28,774 nucleotides of DNA from Branchiostoma floridae (GCF_000003815.2 NC_049986.1:24132933-24161706); one strand, 5' to 3'. Positions 16,816 through 28,636 are shown, counted from the first letter of the stretch. Program-made: numbers and translations. The notes: generated by a model not told the origin, from the letters alone.

Positions 16816-19800
16816 ATGGCGTCCAACATCCGCGCCCGGCGCGTTGGCGAGCCGTCTCTTGTGCAGCGGGGGCCATCGCCGGAGAGATATGGCGGGTCAC
16901 TAACAGGTACGATCTTTTTCTGTTAGAGCAAGTGACAACCCTGTAAGTATATTTTTTGTTTGTCTTTGTTGCTAACTGTTTGGTTAAGACAAGTCCACTT
17001 TGGGCTGTGAGCACAATAGTTAATATGAAGGCCTATTCAGTATTCTTTATGTACAGAAATGATAAAAAAAGGTAATTTTTAAAGTCAATCTGTGTCTTGT
17101 TGTGTTTCAGCCATGAGTTCAGCATGGAAGCAGCTGGGACAGGCCAAGTCTGTGGTGAGTACACATGAACATTGCTCTGTTTGTTTGGTTATTTAATTAA
17201 AGCACCTTCTGTAGCTGTCTGCACACATAGTGACATAGTGCACAGTTCTGCACCACTGTATTTGATTCTACTGCTTCTGGGATTCCTGACACGTGTAGGC
17301 AGAATTCTCTACGATATAATAGGGCCCAAACTATAGTACCCACCTCTGATTTGAAGAAGGATTAGCATCCAAAATTGTTTCCCATCTTACAACAATACAA
17401 GGGTCAAAGAATATACACTGGCTTGGTAAGTTATAAATTGCGTATTGCACAAAACAAAAATAGAACATTTCCTTCAATTCAAGCCTTAAAATTTTTCTTC
17501 CATGAAATAACTGACTAATTGTTCGACACTTGTACATAGTAAAAAACTTTTAAAGCAACAATGCTTGACTGTAAGTGTAATTGTATGAGAAGACATTGTA
17601 ATTTTTTAAGAGTATTTTTTTATAATACTGTCTCAGTGTCTTCACCCGATAGATTCATGATAAGAAAATTTGTTTTGCAGCTAAGGCGGGCAGAGAACAG
17701 GATCGAAGATGCAGAGCATTTCAAGATGGACGCCAGCCGCAACGGTACGGACGATGGGGCGGGGAGGTACATGTTACCGGGCGGAGTCAGCCTGTCGTCA
17801 CGGCGATACGACAGGGAGCCTAGCGACAGGAGCGTGCTGATGGACCGCATCCCGTCCTACCAGATCACCACGGGGTACCCGGAGGTGAGGTCATAGGTCA
17901 TCAGGACAGAAAAGTCACGAGCATGTTCAAGATGTTGTTAAGTATGCTCAGTCCTCAAGATGTTGATAAGATGACTCATACACGTATATCAAGTCCATGC
18001 CATTTTATTTCTTGCTCATCGTATTTCAAAAATTCAACAATTGCAATGAAGACAAGGAAATCAGAGGGTTAGGGCTCTGAGGACATCTTTCTTACTACAT
18101 TGATATGAAAGGTCCAGTGTTCCTTGCATCCAAAGACGTTCATGTTATTTGTCACAGTTGAGCAGAATTATACAAGTTTTTATTTTCTCTCAATGATTGA
18201 ACCACAGATGTGACATTGTGTTTTTGCTCCCACCCAGAGCACAACGGACTACCGGAGCAGAGACAGGTACTCACGGGATCGACCTGAAGTAACCCCTGCA
18301 CCCAGGAAAGTCAGCAGGATGGGTCAGTATGAAAGGACTTACCCCGGTACAGTAGATCTGGCTTGTAGCTAGGATTTTCTTTCAGGCGGTTGAAATTTCT
18401 TGGTGAGTCGCGACAAGTGACTTTTAGGGAATTTTAAGTTCAAATGGTGTATTATATTTCCTGAGGAGCAAAGTTACAGTTGAAGACTACCAGTTCCCTT
18501 TGAAATGCAGATTTCATTACCTCTTTCTTTACATAAGAAGTTTAAAGTTGCATTTTAAAAAAAAGGCTAATCTGACTTTTAATTTGTCTTCCTAGATGGG
18601 AAGTACACAGACCACCTTTACCAACCTACGGGTAGAACGAGCTATACTGCCGCTGGGCTGACCTCTGACCTGACCTCTGACCTGACCCGACCTTCGCGGG
18701 AGTACCGATCTCGCAGCCCAGTCGGAATCCCTGACCCCATCCGAGACAGGTCGAAACGCGTGGAATTCCGCGACCCTCTCGAATCTTACCGCTCTGCGGT
18801 CGATCCCAAATCCTCCCTACATGGCAGTTCCGAGGACATTCTCGCGGGAAATAGCGCATACGGAACGACAACAAACATGGCCGACGCGTACGCCCCGACA
18901 TACACGGTAACGGACCTTTCCAGAAGCACCAGAGAAGGTCACGCTGACTCGAGCGTCGTGGATTCGAGCACGGACGTTAAGGTTCTGAACGACACGTCAG
19001 CTCGAGTTGGCGTGGAACAAGGCGCGGGTTTGTTAGACGGGGAGACGACGTCACCTTCACGAGCGAACCACTCGGGCGCTCTTTTCTCCTCTGCGAGAGA
19101 CAGAATACGTGCTGACGACAGATACAACGCGGAATCCGGGACAGCAGAACCAAGAACGACATCAGACAGGTTTCCCACAGACTACAGCCGAGGGATTTCC
19201 AACGTTACGAGTCTTTTGAACGACAGACCGGACATCGGGAGCCCGGTAGCGCAGAGCACACAGAAGAGTCCGTCAGCAGAGAAGCCGGACGAGATGTCGG
19301 CAGAGGCGCTGACGAGAACGAAAAGTCCCGTGCGGAAGTTTGAGGTGGTACAGAGGAAGAAGAAAGAGCTGGGAGGGTCAGGTGTGTACTAGTTTTTAGA
19401 CATTAAAATTGATAAAATTATATTTTTTAAATAGATAGATCTGCAGGAGAAGCCAGAAACCTGATTTTTGCACTGCCAAAAATATCCAAGAAAAAACTGA
19501 CCTTCATTCAATGTGGCTAAGAAACTTGAAGAGTGGTTTGATAAACTTTAAACCAGTTTAAATGTACAAATGTAGATACTGTTTTTGTGGGGGGGAGGGG
19601 GATAGAAAGAATTCTCAATGAAAGCCCAAAGCCAAGTTAACACTAATAACAGTAAGTTACACGTATACGCGTGACTTCAGTACAATCCATCTTTACTAAC
19701 AACTGTGTTCCTCACAGATGGACTGGAGAAACTGAAGGAGAGAATCAGGAAACAGAGGAAAGAAGCGGGTGTTTATGTGTGTCTTCAGTACACAAATCCT

Positions 19801-22800
19801 TCTTTACTAACAACTATGTTCCTCACAGATGGACTGGAGAAACTGAAGGAGAGAATCAGGAAACAGAGGAAAGAAGCGGGTGTTTATGTGTGTCTTCAGT
19901 ACACAAATCCTTCTTTACTAACAACTATGTTCCTCACAGATGGACTGGAGAAACTGAAGGAGAGAATCAGGAAACAGAGGAAAGAAGCGGGTGCGGAGGA
20001 TGTAGGGGCTATCCCCACCGGTAGAGTGCGCTCCACGGAGCAGGAGGACCTGTCGGCCCGGCGGCTGCACTCCGCAGAGGAACCTGTGGCATCCAGGGGG
20101 GACCTGCCCTACAGGTCAGAGGTCAGGTCAGAGGTCACACCCAGGATCAGGAAGATCAAGTCTGCTCCTCCTCCACCTGAGTACAAAGGTCAGTCAAGGG
20201 ATTTTTCATATACGAGCAATCGCTGTTTTTGTTTTCTTCTGGGGTATTCTACAACTGGTGCCTACTAGAGCTTTAGAAATTTAGTTAGCAAAGTATCTAA
20301 ATTAGCAGATAGAATTTCAAATTGAAGTATCAGTTAATCTTTTGTCTTCCATCTGTTTTCAATTCTACCTGCCAGTGTGTTACTGTTACGTCATCGATAT
20401 CGCTTATATTCTCATATCAACCAATTTGTTATTTTATACTGTGTTCCTTTGGTTTTTCATTTGTCATTTGTACTCTTCTGACCTGTCTGCTGTTTCAAGA
20501 ACTTGTGATCAACTAAATTTTGGTACTTTTAGAAGTACTAAACAAATTCCCACAGTTGAATTGTGACAGAGGTACATGTACCACTAGTAGTATCCAGTCT
20601 AAATGCCAAACACGAAAAATCTTTTGTTGTTTCAATTTTTAAAAGGCTTGCACCTAAGGCATGGCCAAAACATGAATATGGGAAGTTCCTCCATGAGAAA
20701 CAATCAGGACCACTTGTTGTATTTGACTACTGGTAATCTAATCCTGAGCTGTTGTCTGTTCTCCAGGGTTCAGTACAGCGGCCACCAAGTACCGCACCCA
20801 GGATGGCAAGGTCGTCACGGAAACGGAGCTGGCCGAGCAGCAGGGCAAAGGTCAGACTGGGGGTAAAGGTCATGGGAGCAGGGAGGCAGCGGCACCGCCA
20901 CCAAGGAAAGAGAAAACGAAGGGTAAAAACTCCATTCTGCATTTCATCAAGCTGATATAAGCTATGACATGCTTAAATATCAATACAGTCAAACTTTTTT
21001 GTAGTGGAGACAGGTGGCCATTAAAGACAGGATTCTACAATGATGCTACAATGGGTTTTTCGGATATGATGAGGTGGTCCTGGATTCGAATCCTTTTGTT
21101 CTTGTCTCTCTACTACAGTGATTTTGAAGAAAACGGTTACTGCAGACAGAATTCTGAAATTATACTATGGTCAGTGTGGATGATGAGGGACTACCAAGCA
21201 AATTTTCTCTGTGAAAATAGTAAAATGTAAGGTTTTATTGTGCAATGCCTCAGGTGTGTAGCCATTGGTATTGTACTGCGACGTCGAAAGTATTCTAAAG
21301 ATTGCAAGAACGCGTTCCCTTGGCAATTTGTTTTTCGCCACACCTTGCTGAACCAGTCTTTACATGTAGCAAAGAGGAACTAAAATCTTGTGTCATAGAG
21401 TAGCCCCTAGATTTGAGTTAGATTACACTATTGAATTTTTAATTTAAGATATTTCAAATATAAACTCCTGTTGTTCCCCCACAGCTAAGACCCGCCCCGC
21501 GCCCCGCCCTGCCTCCGCCCCAGCACCCAAGTCCCCCAAACCCCAGAGGAAGTTGGGAGCTCCACAGGCAGCCAAAACCACCCGGCCATCCAAGAAAGGT
21601 ACAGCACTGTCTGCTCATGTTGTCATCTTGATATACAGTAACTCCTTTGTTGGCATTTTACTTTAAAGTTAGTTAATTCTTATTGCATGTGCATCTAGAT
21701 CTGTAATCTATGCATGGGGACATTGCCCATGTCCATTTCTGTAGTCCTTTGGCCACACATTTCTGCAAGACACTACAGCAGGGGGCTAGCCCTCTAGTAG
21801 TTATGTGTTTAATTGTTTCTCAAAAGTGCTAAGCAAAGAAAGAAAGCAGTTGTGTACCTTTTTCTGAGTCTCTGGTATGACCAGGCCACAGTGCGACCTC
21901 CTGGGTACAAAGCAAGCACTCTACACGTACCATAGAGCTATTGCACCGGTTTGTTTATTTTTCCTCTCAATGTAAACTTTTCTTCTTGCAAGAATCAGAT
22001 TTTCTTTCTCTTCTGTCTGTGTCAAAGTGTACCGTTGACATATTGCAATGTTCTTTCTTTCTTTTTTTCTTTCTTCTTGCTGTCCATGCAAGCTTGTCTT
22101 CTTGCAAGAATCAGATTTTCTTTCTCTTCTGTCTGTGTCAAAGTGTACCGTTGACATATTGCAATGTTCTTTCTTTCTTTTTTTATTTCTTCTTGCTGTC
22201 CATGCAAGCTTGTCTTCTTGCAAGAATCAGATTTTCTTTCTTCTCTGTCTGTGTCCCCATCCCAGACGCCCCCCTCCCCTGGCCAGAAGCCAGCCCTGTC
22301 CCGCAGGCACACAGTCTCCTGTCCTGGTCTTCCCTACTCTGGGGCCTCGCCACTTACTTTGACTTCTCCTCTCTGCACTGTATGTTACTCTGTCTACTTA
22401 TTTCACTGTACATTACCTTATCTTGTTCCTTTGTAAATCTTTTTCTCCTTTTTTTTCTGGTAAACTGGTACTTAGTTTGAATTCTTTTGTCTACACTGTA
22501 TTTTAATGTGTCTTCTTTTCCTCATTCACTGTACGTTTACTTCTTCCAGTTCCTTGGTAAATATTTTTCTTCCGTTTTCTGGTACCCCTATTCTTAGTTT
22601 AACTTCAAGGATGTTCCGTAACCTCCTTGATATCTTAAACATTCTTCTTTTTTCTTCCCCTTGCCTTTCTTTCTTATGCACGAGGGAATGCATCTGGAAT
22701 GCTAGACATATTTGTAGATTTCAGAAATTTGACTGCCCTTTCATTTTGTAATGTAGGCATCATTACAACATCAGCGTGGCGCGAGGGCCAGAAGGCAGCG

Positions 22801-25800
22801 CTGAAAGTGTTGGGTCCTCCCCCAAAGCTGCCCAAACGGTCCTACTCACCTCCCACCAAGGACACTCCGACATCCACCGCTTCTGAGTCCAGCTCGGTGC
22901 CAGGCAGGAAGGCTGGAGATAAAGACGATAAAACCATCGCTAGTGGTGAGCTGCAGTTCTGATGTAAACTGATAGGGGGCAGTAGTGATATGGTTAGCCC
23001 TGTGCCAGGCAGGAAAGCTGTATTCTAGGGTTGGCTGTTTTTGACAGTATTCTATGACTGGTGGTCAGCAGATTAAATTACTAGTTAGGATTTAATAAGC
23101 AGATCAAATTACAAATTAATGTAAATTGATCTCTCTTGTCTTCCACTTGCATTTTGCCTGCCAGTGGTGTCACTGTGACATTGTTGCGATCTCTCATATT
23201 AGGAGAATAAAGTTGTAACTTGAGAGCTGCACTTCTCATACCAACAGATAGGGGGCAGGAACGATGAAGCATTTGTAAATTCATTCTTTAAATATTTTTC
23301 CTAGACAAAGACATGTCATCAGATGATGATCTATCCCAGCATCCTCTAGAGGACCTATCCCAGCATCCCGCGGCAGCGATGGATGATGGGAAGGCCCCCA
23401 ACACGGAGGTCCTGTCGAGGGAGGCCAGAGGAGTGTTCGATGACCTACAGCTGGACAAGTCAGGTAAGGGTGACAAGAAGATAAAATACAATGTGCAGTC
23501 CTGTTAATTTCTTTCTTCTCCTTCAAAATAATGTAGTTCTTATTGCTACGGGATGGGAAAAATAATCTAAAATACTGACAAAAGTTCTAAAAAGTTTCAT
23601 GCAATTAAAACTGCGCATTGTGACAGTTTCAAAGATTTTGTACCCATTTTCAAAGGGAACCATGCTTTTTTTAACGACTTGTGAAACTTTGAAACTATTT
23701 CTTCATTTGACCAGTAGCTTGAAAACACATTTAAAACAGACTGTTTACATTGCAGTTTCAAAGTTGTTACTTATGTGCATTGTTAGTTCACATTATTTAC
23801 TTGGCCAGTAAACAGTAGTATTTGTTTATATACAGATGATGAGGACTCAAGCACGCTAAAATCAGAGCAGCCCGCGGCACCAGACAGACCCGCGGCGCAG
23901 AGCAAACCCGCGGCACAGAGCAAACCCAGCAAGGCTGCAAAAAGGAAGGCACCCAAGGCTTCTCCTGGTAGGTACTCTCTCTCCCACTCCCTCACTCCCT
24001 CTCTCTCTTCCCTTTGTCCCTCTCCCTCTCTCTCTCTGTGCCTCCCTTTCTCCCTTTGTCTGTTGTCTTCTATTCAGTGACTTAGCCACAAAGTTACAAC
24101 AATATCACAAAAGCTATTGTAAATAATCGAAGAAGAAAACTTGATTTTATCTGTATATGTACATTTGTATTAGTAAAACACAAGGGGGATGCCAAAGTAT
24201 AGTATGAGTCAGGCTTTTAGACAGAGATGCAACCATGCATCTTTTAGACACGCTGTTTTGAAGCAAGGCACCTCATTTGTGTCTCTCTCCCTTGATCTTG
24301 CTTTCTCTCTCGGAACTTCTCACCACGAAGCTTTGCCACTACGACCACAGCGAGGTCCGGCGCTACATGAACAAGAAGCCTTGTAACACTTCTCTCATTT
24401 GTAACATTTCCTTCTCTCATTTGTAATAATTCCTTCTCCCAGTGAAAGAGTCAGAGCTTCCTGCCACAAAGCTTCGTCACTACGACCACAGCGAGGTCCA
24501 GCGCTACATGAACAAGAAATCTTGTAACACTTCTCTCATTTGTAACATTTCCTTCTCTCAGTGAAAGAATTGGAGCTTCCCGCCACTAAGCTTTGCCACT
24601 ATGACCACAGCGAGGTCAGGCGCTACATGAACAAGAAATCTTGTAACTCTCCTCTCATTTGTAACATTTCCTTCTCACATTTGTAACATTTTCCTTCTCC
24701 CAGTGAAAGAGTCAGAGCTTCCTGCCACAAAGCTTCGCCACTACGACCACAGCGAGGTCCGACGCTACATGAACAAGAAATCTTGTAACACTTCTCTCAT
24801 TTGTAACATTTCCTTCCCCCAGTGAAAGAATCGGAGCTTCCTGCCACGAAGCTGCGCCACTATGACCACAGCGAGGTCCGGCGCTACATGAACAAGAAGC
24901 CTTGTAACTCCTCTCATTTGTAACATTTCCTTCTCTCATTTGTAACACTTCCTTCTCCCAGTGAAAGAATCGGAGCTTCCCGCCACAAAGCTTTTGCCAC
25001 TATGACCACAGCGAGGTCCGGCGCTACATGAACAAGAAATCTTGTAACACTTCTCTCATTTGTAACATTTCCTTCCCCCAGTGAAAGAATCGGAGCTTCC
25101 TGCCACGAAGCTGCGCCACTATGACCACAGCGAGGTCCGGCGCTACATGAACAAGAAGCCTTGTAACTCCTCTCATTTGTAACATTTCCTTCTCTCATTT
25201 GTAACATTTCCTTCTCCCAGTGAAAGAATCGGAGCTTCCTGCCACAAAGCTGCGTCACTACGACCACAGCGAGGTCCGGCGCTACATGAACAAGAAGCGC
25301 AACGAGCGCCAGCGGAAGCTGAAGGAACAGAGAGACGCGCAGAAGAAAGCCGAGGAGGAAAAGCTGAAGATGTTGGAGGAGCTGGATAAGAAGCGGAGAG
25401 AGGGATGGAGGGAGCATGTGAGGGAGGAGAGGAGGGCAAAGCCGAAGGGCAGCACGTTTGTGAAACCCCCCGGGAGGGAAGTGGACCTGCCCAAACGGCA
25501 CCCTTTTCACGAGGACAGGAGACCTGTAAGTTTTACTGTAAGGAAAGTTTTCAAAACTTGAGATGCGCTAAAATTTAGTTAAGGTTAGTTTAAGATTTCC
25601 AGAAAGTAAATATTCAGGCTTAATACGTTAATGACGGTTAAACATCCAGCCATATTCAGACTTGATGTCAAAGTGCAAGTCTGGGATGTTTTTAAGAGTG
25701 GTAAATTGGTCAGGTTTTTATAATTAAAAACAGCTTGAAACACTGTAGGGACCAAAATCACAGCATAGGCCCCTCCTACGCTCAACTGCACTTGTGGGCA

Positions 25801-28377
25801 CCTTGCGGTGTATTTTGACCTTGGAATGATTTTCAAGATGCCTAATTCCATGTGAGATTGGTAGGAAGACAGATGGACAGATTGTGCAGATTTTATCACA
25901 TATAATACCATGTGTATAAAGGCTTTCTTCACTGTAAGATGATACTGTAGCTTGTTCCTGTGACCTTCACCCTTTGACCCCCCAATGTCGCCCCCCTCCC
26001 ACCCCAGGTGTTACGACCCACAGCTAGTGAGGAGTCAGACAAGGAGAACGCAGGCCGCCGTGCGGAGCGCCCCTGGAGCGGCTCCAGTGCTTCTGTGTCC
26101 AGCGAAGATAGGACACCTGTGGTCACACCTGACTCTGACAGGTAAGACAGGACACCTGTGGTCACACCTGACTCTGACAGGTAAGACAGGACACCTGTGG
26201 TCACACCTGACTCCGACAGGTAAGACAAAACACCTGTGGTCACACCTGACTCCGACAGGTAAGACAGGACACCTGTGGTCACACCTGACTCCGACAGGTA
26301 AGACAGGACACCTGTGGTCACACCTGACTCGGACAGGTGGGCTATGCAAAAGACTCAAACTGTTTAAGATCAAGGCTTTCACTTCACAACACTTGATTGT
26401 ACTGTGTACATTACCTTTAATTAGGCGGTCTGAGAAATAAAATTGTTGTTGTCTTAAGCTTCAAAGTAGACTGGTACTGGTTTGAAATATGACTGTTTCT
26501 TGAGAATATTCTAAGCTTTCCATTGTTTGAAGTTCAAAGACAAGACCATCAGATCTATCTAACACATGTTTATGTTTCCAGGTCCCCAGAGCACACAGCT
26601 GCTGTTCCATCCAGACCATCAGCACCAACTGCATCCTCTGTTACCACGACAACTGTTCCCCCGGCAACCACCGTCCCCTCCATTTCCATCCGGGGAATCC
26701 CCTCCAGAACAGAGGCCGCCGCCCAGCCCGATCGACCAATCAGCTTCCACGACGCGTACATCGAGCAGCTCCACGGGAAACAGCCGGACCTGTCGGCACG
26801 GTCGGGCGTGTCATCGCTAGGCAACGGTGGTTATGATGTGGGGGGTTCCCGTTCGCGTCCGTATAGCTCGACGTACTCGAGATACCCTGTCGGTGAGGAA
26901 CTTCTTCATCAGTGAATAGGAAACATATTAAATTTTATACCAGGATTCATTTCTAGATTGTTTGACACTGTCAAACTTTAAGAGCTGCCTTTTCTTCTCA
27001 ATTATTATATCATCATTACCATTTTGTATTTATGCCTTTATGGTACCGTTTTTTCTGAAGGATTTGCACATGGCCTTTGTTAGACTCTTAGAGTAAAGTG
27101 GTTGGTTTTCGGAAGACTACTACATATAGGCCTTGTTCATATTGCATTATTGTTTAGCAAAATATTTTTATTCCTATGCACTACTCCTAACTATCTGGGA
27201 GGATGTCTGTATTGTGCTTGTTTATTGTTCATTTTGAATAATTTCATTGTAACAAAAACTAAATCAAAGCTCTTTTGTTCCCCCTTGTTCCCCAGGAGGT
27301 TACCGGAGTTCATCTGGTCGGAGTAAAGCGGAGCGTATCGCGGCACTCCAGGCCACGGCAGAGTCACTTCAGGACAGGATCGAGACGGAGGCTCGGCGGA
27401 TTGTCGAAGGGCTCGAGGGGGGAAAGGAAGGTCAGTGCATCATGTTACTTATTCTTTAAAATTATTGACGTTTTTCTTTCTAGTCTATTTATTTGTTTCT
27501 GTTTTATTTTTAGCCAGTGTGTCTATTATGTCAGATTTATTTGTCCTTACAGTGGCATTGTAAGATTTTGATGGTTAACATGAATTGATCGTTAACTGTT
27601 GATCTATCTTGTCAATCGAAAATAATTTACACACATGATATATTTTGTACATTGCTGCATGCGCTGACATCTTTCTTTCTCAATTTGTTGTCGAATTCTT
27701 TTTATATAATATGATGTCCTTAGTCGTCAGCTGAAACATGCTATTTTATGATACAGAAGGTTTGTAATTTTTTCTGTAGCTGTTGTGTAAAGATACATGT
27801 TAAGCCATGTGCAAATAAAGCTAAATTCTGACATTTCCTTACGCTGTAGCCTCACCGACCGGCGCTGGGCGTTGGGCGTACAGCAGAACAGACACGTCTC
27901 CACGGCAACAGCCAGGTATTCTCCCGAGCACGTCCTCTTCTAACAGGGACTACACGGCCTTCACGGGGGACTTACCTGGTAGGTAAACTGTCTGAAGTGT
28001 GTGGCTGAAGTTAGTATTGGGTAAAAAAATAGCACAAATTGTTTTTTTCTTTTCTTTTCTGTCATCTCTTAGATTTGAAAGCAAAAAAGATTATGTTTCA
28101 TTTGTTGTTAAGTGTCAATTGCAAAAACAGCTGCATGTTCAAACTGAGATTTCTTGCCAGTTTGTGTAACTAAGCTGTTTTTTTTTAAGGAAAATCATGC
28201 TTGTCAATCTTTCTAATTATGCATTGCCCCCCCCAGGTATCAGCAGTATTACCCAGCATGCCGCAGACTCAGAGCGGAACAGACGACAGGCCGCGGCAGC
28301 GACAAAGATCCAGGCGGCGTACCGCGGGCACCACGTGCGTCAGGGCCTGGACTGGAGACTGTCGTCGGGACACACGC

Positions 28378-28379
<2 letters not shown>
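16816..28379 (+). CDS. CEP350: Centrosome-associated protein 350 homologue (CEP350), N-terminal 17 exons
   Basis: Large centrosomal and microtubule-anchoring protein. Exons: 16816-16906, 17111-17154, 17681-17884, 18238-18322 (or to 18346), 18596-19381, 19940-20188, 20767-20922, 21485-21598, 22757-22945, 23305-23463, 23836-23967, 25221-25525, 26008-26141, 26582-26892, 27296-27430, 27850-27978, 28237-28379; phases all agree, about 1,122 codons of a protein that is about 3,100 aa in human. Blocks shared with human CEP350, in order: LRRAENRIEDAE, KRVEFRDPLESYR, LLNDRPDIG, LEKLKERIRKQ, KSAPPPPEYKG, TSAWREGQKAALKVLGPPPK, GVFDDLQLDKS, LRHYDHSEVRRYM followed by a charged coiled coil, EESDKEN, and SKAERIAALQATAESLQDRI. 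The last exon has an IQ-like motif (ATKIQAAYRGHHVRQ). Rich in Ser/Pro/Arg between blocks, so mostly disordered. Four of its splice junctions are tandemly duplicated (separate entries). The CAP-Gly domain lies outside the window. The start ATG at 16816 is the first in a splice-consistent exon; an upstream noncoding exon is possible. Confidence 0.93.
18659..18683 (-). repeat. AGGTCA tandem block in CEP350 exon 5 (antisense)
   Basis: Contains TGACCTCTGACCT twice in tandem, coding for LTSDLTSDLT. Its 25-nt reverse complement is identical to 20113-20137 in exon 6. Each half is AGGTCA-N-AGGTCA, the form of a nuclear-receptor DR1 element. Confidence 0.85.
19469..19483 (+). repeat. Fragment matching the MITE end at 1001-1015
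   Basis: tgcactgccaaaaat is identical to 1001-1015, the left terminus of the 1003-1443 element. No matching right end was found nearby, so at most a truncated copy, in the CEP350 intron after exon 5. Confidence 0.35.
19675..19991 (+). repeat. 111-bp triplication of a splice acceptor and coiled-coil exon start
   Basis: Three copies of ttcctcacag followed by the exon start encoding GLEKLKERIRKQRKEA. The first exonic base is at 19718, 19829 and 19940, a period of exactly 111 bp (37 codons). Each copy holds the acceptor, 51 nt of coding sequence, and (copies 1 and 2) gcgggtgtttatgtgtgtc before the next acceptor. Copy 3 continues into the full exon to 20188. The copies differ at only a few bases. 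Both reading straight through and splicing copy to copy keep the frame. Confidence 0.95.
20113..20137 (+). repeat. AGGTCA tandem block in CEP350 exon 6
   Basis: AGGTCAGAGGTCA followed by GGTCAGAGGTCA, coding for RSEVRSEV. Exact inverted copy of 18659-18683. Confidence 0.85.
21981..22265 (+). repeat. 116-bp minisatellite in a CEP350 intron, abutting a possible exon
   Basis: tcttcttgcaagaatcagat recurs at 21981, 22097 and 22213, period 116 bp. Units are pyrimidine-rich with a tttctttctt tract. The third copy breaks off after tctgtctgtgtcc and ends at atcccag, a good acceptor. So the array ends on a candidate splice site, like the other arrays here. Confidence 0.85.
22266..22379 (+). other. Possible extra CEP350 cassette exon
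   Basis: A 114-nt segment between ccatcccag and gtatgt, higher in GC than its flanks. 114 nt with phase 1 on both sides would keep the CEP350 frame between exons 21485-21598 and 22757-22945. However, the phase-1 frame gives an unattractive hydrophobic peptide, while the frame that looks natural (TPPSPGQKPALSRRHTVS) is out of phase. Unproven; not included in the model. Confidence 0.3.
23968..24062 (+). repeat. CT-rich simple repeat
   Basis: Pyrimidine-rich stretch of ctctctccc/ctccctttgtcc units immediately after the donor of CEP350 exon 23836-23967. Low complexity, no coding content. Confidence 0.7.
24302..25297 (+). repeat. Eight-copy array of a CEP350 acceptor plus exon start
   Basis: Copies of cccag|tgaaagaatcggag with the coding start for KESELPATKLRHYDHSEV and RRYMNKK. 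First exonic bases are at 24443, 24562, 24704, 24823, 24962, 25082 and 25221, with a decayed first copy near 24310 that lost its AG. Spacings alternate 119, 142, 119, 139, 120 and 139 bp, a dimeric higher-order unit of about 260 bp. Only the last copy (25221) continues into the coiled-coil exon. The others run into aatcttgtaacac or gccttgtaactc and reach the next acceptor, where TGA is in frame in the case checked (24443 to 24562). The copy at 24962 carries a one-base insertion (gcttttgcc) that shifts the frame. Confidence 0.95.
26103..26336 (+). repeat. 39-bp array of a CEP350 splice donor (six copies)
   Basis: Six tandem copies of aggacacctgtggtcacacc followed by tgactctgacag, each followed by a donor: exon ends at 26141, 26180, 26219, 26258, 26297 and 26336. 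The first five donors are GTAAGA, the last GTGGGC. The period is 13 codons. The unit codes for RTPVVTPDSD, but in that frame AGG TAA follows, so use of any donor beyond the first adds an in-frame stop. Confidence 0.95.
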
Positions 28380-28421
<42 letters not shown>

Positions 28422-28558
28422 GCACCACGTGCGGCAGGGCCTGGACTGGAGACTGCCGTCAGGGCGCACGCAGGTGTGTGTGTGCGCGTGTGTGTGCGCG
28501 CGCGCGTGTGTGTGTGTGTGTGTGTGTGCGTGCGTGTGTATGTGTGCGTGTGTGTGCT

Positions 28559-28636
<78 letters not shown>

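Noticed and set aside
24302-25297. CRISPR-like array (regular repeats and spacers)
   Set aside because: Spacers are themselves repeated, units are coding and carry splice acceptors, and the locus is eukaryotic.
24712-25510. Long minus frames through the CEP350 array
   Set aside because: Antisense readings of a tandem repeat; the plus strand has the conserved CEP350 peptide and proper splice sites.
25929-26382. Frames repeating SYLSESGVTTGVL or GKTGHLWSHLT
   Set aside because: 39 bp is a multiple of three, so every frame of the array looks periodic; only the first unit belongs to the CEP350 exon.
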